A stretch of DNA of 9,331 nt from Limnohabitans sp. (GTDB taxonomy: Bacteria; Pseudomonadota; Gammaproteobacteria; Burkholderiales; Burkholderiaceae_C). The stretch is from positions 1 through 9,331 of the forward strand of contig JALQUL010000386.1 of NCBI GenBank assembly GCA_023260735.1, read 5' to 3'. The notes below the pieces were generated by a model. That model did not search any database. It was given only the letters and a program-made list of their open reading frames with translations, and was not told where the DNA came from. Made by a program: the position numbers and the translations under genes. This document shows, in pieces, positions 6,090 to 9,331 of the stretch (position 1 is the first letter of the stretch; each line of letters opens with the position of its first letter).

Positions 6090-7595
6090 TTACGAAAGCG
6101 AGTGACAACGTACTTGTTGTACGGCTTTATCCCAATCATGCATGGCTTGCAAAGCTTGGTCACGGCTCATGAGGGGTTCAAAACAACGATCAAGTTGCCA
6201 ATACTGTTGTAACTCTTGGGTGTTTTGCCAAATACCTGCCCCTAAGCCTGCTAAATAAGCAGCCCCCATGGCAGTGCTCTCGGTAATTTTTGGTCGCAAC
6301 ACAGGGACTCCTAAAAGGTCGGCTTGGAATTGCATTAAAAAAGAGTTAGCACTTGCCCCGCCATCTACTTTTAATTGGCTTAAAACCTGCCCACCCGATT
6401 GCACTGCATCTAGGTTCATGGCATTGACTAGGGCGGTGGTTTGCAAGGCAATACTTTCTAGAGCGGCTCTGGCAATATGCGTTTTATGGCTGCCTCGGCT
6501 TAAGCCCACAATAGCAGCTTTGGCATTAGCATCCCAGTAGGGTGCTCCTAGGCCAGTAAAGGCAGGGACTAAATGCACACCGCCGTTATCGGGCACGGAA
6601 GTAGCCAAGGCTTCTACCTGATGGCTAGATTCAATAATGCCCAAACCATCTCGCAGCCACTGAATAGTGGCTCCCGCCATAAACACACTGCCCTCTAGGG
6701 CATATTGCAATTGTGAGTTATGACTGGCGGCGGCAGTGCTTAAGAGTTGATGCTGCGAACGCACGATTTGTGAGCCAGTATGCATTAGTAAAAAGCAACC
6801 TGTCCCATAGGTGTTTTTAGCCGTGCCCGCTTGCCAGCAATTTTGTCCAAAAAGGGCGGCTTGTTGGTCGCCTGCTACCCCCATAATAGGAATGGAATGA
6901 CCCAACACATCTTCATGGGTTTTACCAAAAAAGCTATTAGAGGGTAAAACTTGAGGCAAAACGCTATTAGGAATTTCAAATAAATCAAGTAACTCGCTAT
7001 CCCAACAAGCTTGTTTTAAATTCCACAACAAACTGCGAGAAGCGTTGCTGGTGTCCGTTACATGATGTTGGCCTTGGCTTAAGTTCCAAATAAGCCAAGC
7101 GTCTATGGTGCCAAAGGCGAGTCCACCTGATTGTGCCAAGGCTTTAGCACCAGGCACATTTTGCAGCAACCAACGCAATTTAGTACCCGAAAAATAGGGG
7201 TCTAATAAAAGCCCTGTTTTATCTTGCACCATGGCTAAGTGGCCAGCCTCTTTTAACTCTTGGCAGTAGGTCTGGGTTCTACGGTCTTGCCACACAATGG
7301 CGTTGCTAATGGCTTGGCCAGTTTTTTTATTCCAAACTACAGTGGTTTCACGCTGGTTGGTTATTCCAATGGTGGCAATTTGTTTAACCGAAATGTTGGC
7401 TTGCTCAATGACTGCCTTGATGGTGCTTAATTGATGTTGCCAAATTAAATGAGCATCATGCTCTACCCATGCGGCTTGTGGATAAATTTGAGGCAGCTCT
7501 TGCTGTGCTATTGCCACAATATGCCCCTGTCGATCGACTAACAAACTACGGGTGCTAGAAGTACCTTGGTCAAGCGCCAAAATAAAATTTTCCAT
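6090..7595 (-). CDS. glpK: Glycerol kinase
   Basis: Cytoplasmic FGGY-family kinase that phosphorylates glycerol to sn-glycerol-3-phosphate with ATP, trapping glycerol after entry. The 501 aa protein matches the E. coli enzyme (502 aa). Seen: ALDQGTSSTR (7-16) for phosphate binding, glycerol-binding NQRET (80-84; Arg82, Glu83), Tyr134 in DPYFSGTK, GVAGDQQAALFG (239-250) with catalytic Asp243, NTYGTGCF (261-268), FTGLGAPYWD (346-355) and the C-terminal FGGY signature region from VDGGASANSF (410-419). A good GGAGA lies five bases before the ATG. The loop where E. coli GlpK has GGKGGTR, the fructose-1,6-bisphosphate site, here reads HEDVLGH (227-233), so that inhibition is probably absent; the E. 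coli C-terminal IIA(Glc) contact region is also not recognisable. No glpF, glpD or glpR is adjacent. It is divergent from the acidic protein gene and may be followed in one transcript by proC. Confidence 0.97.
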   Translation of the reverse strand: MENFILALDQGTSSTRSLLVDRQGHIVAIAQQELPQIYPQAAWVEHDAHLIWQHQLSTIKAVIEQANISVKQIATIGITNQRETTVVWNKKTGQAISNAIVWQDRRTQTYCQELKEAGHLAMVQDKTGLLLDPYFSGTKLRWLLQNVPGAKALAQSGGLAFGTIDAWLIWNLSQGQHHVTDTSNASRSLLWNLKQACWDSELLDLFEIPNSVLPQVLPSNSFFGKTHEDVLGHSIPIMGVAGDQQAALFGQNCWQAGTAKNTYGTGCFLLMHTGSQIVRSQHQLLSTAAASHNSQLQYALEGSVFMAGATIQWLRDGLGIIESSHQVEALATSVPDNGGVHLVPAFTGLGAPYWDANAKAAIVGLSRGSHKTHIARAALESIALQTTALVNAMNLDAVQSGGQVLSQLKVDGGASANSFLMQFQADLLGVPVLRPKITESTAMGAAYLAGLGAGIWQNTQELQQYWQLDRCFEPLMSRDQALQAMHDWDKAVQQVRCHSLS

Positions 7596-7801
7596 AAGGG
7601 TCTCCGGGGTTTTATGTTCTTATTGACTTGGTAGATAATAATAGAAAATACAAAAAAAAATAAATAGATAACAATCGGCTTAATTTTGAAACTTTTAAAG
7701 CAAGCATTGGGCCTACTAGAGGCCAAGTGAAGTTATTTAGAACTGTGATTTTCTTTTTATTTTGATTGTTGATTTTTAACTATCTCCCCACAATACCCAT
7801 T
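7596..7801. other. AT-rich divergent intergenic region, glpK and acidic protein gene
   Basis: This gap must carry the promoters of both neighbours. On the minus strand TTGTTA and TATTTT with 18 bases between them lie in a run of T residues before glpK, a weak candidate. An imperfect hairpin, TTGGGCCT (7707-7714) with AGGCCAA (7720-7726) and one bulged G, sits near the middle without a T run. I see no HexR-like palindrome and no convincing operator. Confidence 0.5.
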
Positions 7802-8308
7802 ATGTCAAACCAATACACGCTGCCTTTTTTGAATGCAATCAATCTGAAGCAATTAGATGATACTTATGAGGCAGTATTTGAGTTTGAGGGGAGTGAGATT
7901 AGTTTAGATGTGAATTTTTGCACCTTCAAAGACGACGAGTTAGTGGATGTGACTTGTGTTTCTGTAGAGGTAGCAGACACATTAAAAAAGCATTTAGATC
8001 AAATTAATTTGCATTTGGCGACTGCTCAGCAAGCCATCCATAAAGATTGGCTTGAAAACCCAGAAGGGGCTTGCCGAGAATATGTAGAGCATCATAAAGA
8101 GTTTATTGATGAGCTTAAAAGTTTAAGTAAAGATGAAGTGTTTAAAAGTATTCATCCGGTGCGAATCGGCTTTTACCCAGTCGATACTTCTGAAGAGGGG
8201 GGGTATATGACGATTGACTTTACAGTAGGTACGGATTTAACCGACTATATTGTGGCGGTGTACTTAGATGAAAAGGGCCTCGTTTCTGACGTGACTTTAG
8301 AAAATTAA
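7802..8308 (+). CDS. Small, strongly acidic cytoplasmic protein of unknown function
   Basis: The protein is 168 aa from the ATG at 7802. It has about 34 Asp/Glu against about 12 Lys/Arg, no signal peptide, no membrane segment and no catalytic motif I recognise. The first 55 residues look like beta strands (TYEAVFEFEGSEISLDVNF), residues 56-115 are predicted helical by eye, and the end (IGFYPVDTSEEGGYMTIDF, then TDYIVAVYLDEKG) looks like a beta hairpin. The C-terminal pattern, ending DVTLEN, reminds me of DUF2004 proteins, which have no known role; this is a weak recollection. An in-frame TTG at 7766 would add 12 residues, but neither start has a Shine-Dalgarno sequence; the ATG gives a more natural N-terminus (MSNQYTLPF). 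It is divergent from glpK and ends 9 bp from the convergent galK stop. Codon use resembles its neighbours, so recent transfer is not indicated. Confidence 0.75.
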   Translation: MSNQYTLPFLNAINLKQLDDTYEAVFEFEGSEISLDVNFCTFKDDELVDVTCVSVEVADTLKKHLDQINLHLATAQQAIHKDWLENPEGACREYVEHHKEFIDELKSLSKDEVFKSIHPVRIGFYPVDTSEEGGYMTIDFTVGTDLTDYIVAVYLDEKGLVSDVTLEN

Positions 8309-8317
8309 TTACCCGAT

Positions 8318-9331
8318 TTAGCCATCAATTAAGCTCACTCCTGTATGGGCTTGGCAGACATAAATAGTGGCTGCCTGGCCATTGGGCGCCGTATAGTGCT
8401 CTTGTACTGCAAGCTTTACTTTTTCTATTAAGTGTTCTGGCATTAAAGCCACCGCACAACCTCCAAACCCCCCCCCTGTCATTCGGGCACCTCCTGCAGG
8501 GCCAATAGCGTTTTGCAAAATGGCCACTAATTGGTCTATAGCGGGTACAGTAATTTCAAAATCATCTCGCATAGATGCATGAGACTGTGCCATTAAAACG
8601 CCCATAGTTTGAATGTCATTTAACGCAAGGGCTTTGGCAGCATCTAGGGTGCGTTGGTTCTCAGTTACGATATGTTTGGCACGTTTAAAAGTTATTTCAT
8701 CTAGCTGGCCACGATTTTGTATTAAAGTGGCATAGTCAATATCGCGCAGAGCCTTTACTTGATAATGTAGAGCTGCAGCTTCACATTGCTGTCGGCGCGT
8801 ATTGTATTCACTATTGACTAAACCACGTTGCACGTTGGAGTGCACAATCATGATCGCTAACTCTTCGGGTATATGCACGGCTTGAGTGTCTAGACTGCGG
8901 CAATCAATTAACAAGGCGTGATGGGCAAGGCCTTGGGCAGAAATTAACTGATCCATAATGCCGCATTTACAACCTACATATTCGTTTTCTGCACGTTGCG
9001 CCAATAAGGCCATTTGTCTGGTGCTTAAATGATTGATGGCATATAAAGATTTAAACGTTTGAGCTACTGCTACTTCTAAAGAGGCAGATGAAGACAGGCC
9101 TGCGCCTTGTGGCACATTACCTGAAATGACCAGATCAGCACCAGTCAAATCAAAGCCATCGGCTAGCAACATTTGTACTACGGCTCGAATATAGTTGGAC
9201 CAAGGTTTTTCTGTAGATGGTCGAATAGACTTGGAAATCACAAACTCATCTTGTTCATTATTCATATCAAGAGCTAATACCCGAACTATTAAATCGGACC
9301 TTGGGCTGGCTGCGATCATGGTGTGATCCGC
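8318..9331 (-). CDS. galK: Galactokinase (5' end cut by window edge)
   Basis: GHMP-family enzyme that phosphorylates alpha-D-galactose to galactose-1-phosphate with ATP, the first kinase step of the Leloir pathway, in the cytoplasm. The reading frame is open through the right edge; 337 residues are present and about 45 N-terminal residues, including the GRVNLIGEHTDY signature, are outside. The internal ATG at 9319-9317 is not the start: the codons before it (Ala-Asp-His-Thr) continue the alignment with E. coli GalK (AIDYQTVI region). Numbered from the edge: GNVPQGAGLSSSAS (71-84), the ATP-binding GHMP motif; GCKCGIMDQ with the catalytic Asp127; SEYNTRR (174-180); SHASMRDDFEITVP (250-263); and MTGGGFGG (284-291), the third GHMP motif. 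The glycine codons of that last motif form a run of nine G residues. It converges with the acidic protein gene, leaving no room for a terminator between them. Confidence 0.96.
   Translation of the reverse strand, partial: ADHTMIAASPRSDLIVRVLALDMNNEQDEFVISKSIRPSTEKPWSNYIRAVVQMLLADGFDLTGADLVISGNVPQGAGLSSSASLEVAVAQTFKSLYAINHLSTRQMALLAQRAENEYVGCKCGIMDQLISAQGLAHHALLIDCRSLDTQAVHIPEELAIMIVHSNVQRGLVNSEYNTRRQQCEAAALHYQVKALRDIDYATLIQNRGQLDEITFKRAKHIVTENQRTLDAAKALALNDIQTMGVLMAQSHASMRDDFEITVPAIDQLVAILQNAIGPAGGARMTGGGFGGCAVALMPEHLIEKVKLAVQEHYTAPNGQAATIYVCQAHTGVSLIDG
8468..8476 (-). repeat. Nine-base G homopolymer within galK
   Basis: Nine C residues on the plus strand read as GGG GGG GGG in galK, encoding the three glycines of MTGGGFGG. 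Such a run is unusual in this AT-leaning sequence and is a slippage-prone site; a one-base change would disrupt the last 50 or so codons, including the catalytic loop. Confidence 0.85.

Noticed and set aside
7538..7726. Open frame on the minus strand coding a 62-aa hydrophobic peptide
   Set aside because: It overlaps the glpK start and ribosome binding site in another frame and its hydrophobic part only reflects the A/T tracts of the intergenic DNA.
7707..7726. Hairpin in the glpK divergent region as a terminator
   Set aside because: Seven pairs with a bulge, no T run on either strand and no gene ending nearby.
9317..9319. ATG as the true start of galK
   Set aside because: The frame continues upstream to the window edge and the preceding residues align with galactokinase; about 45 conserved N-terminal residues must lie outside.

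Overview
This window looks like an ordinary chromosomal segment of a betaproteobacterium, most likely a relative of the Burkholderiales with an AT-leaning genome. The clue is protein flavour: the Zwf N-terminus (GGTGDLAWRKLMPAL instead of the commoner GASGDLAKRK), the ProC loop TSKGGTT and the Pgi and GlpK forms all resemble that group, while leucine codons are mostly TTA/TTG and intergenic DNA is rich in A/T tracts. This placement rests on recalled family resemblance, not on a search. I see no insertion sequence, phage gene, tRNA, rRNA or CRISPR array.

Layout from left to right: zwf (glucose-6-phosphate dehydrogenase, minus strand, 3' end cut by the left edge); a 153-bp divergent control region with a near-perfect HexR-type operator and a second, weaker site of the same geometry; pgi (glucose-6-phosphate isomerase, plus) followed by a strong intrinsic terminator; a full-length E. 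coli-type ycaO (plus); a convergent 140-bp gap with a long hairpin; proC (pyrroline-5-carboxylate reductase, minus); glpK (glycerol kinase, minus), 65 bp upstream of proC in the same orientation; a 206-bp AT-rich divergent gap; a small, very acidic protein of unknown function (plus); and galK (galactokinase, minus, 5' end cut by the right edge), convergent with it and only 9 bp away.

Together zwf and pgi sit at the glucose-6-phosphate branch point: Zwf sends it to the pentose phosphate or Entner-Doudoroff routes, and Pgi interconverts it with fructose-6-phosphate. The operator between them suggests joint control by a HexR/RpiR-family regulator that responds to an Entner-Doudoroff intermediate. 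GalK and GlpK bring galactose and glycerol into central metabolism. ProC (proline synthesis) and YcaO (ATP-dependent backbone-activating family, linked in E. coli to ribosomal protein S12 methylthiolation) are not obviously connected to this theme.

I found no convincing new multi-gene system. The points most worth a second look are the paired operator-like sites, the GlpK that seems to lack the fructose-1,6-bisphosphate control loop, the unassigned acidic protein, the stand-alone YcaO, and a nine-base homopolymer inside the galK active-site motif.
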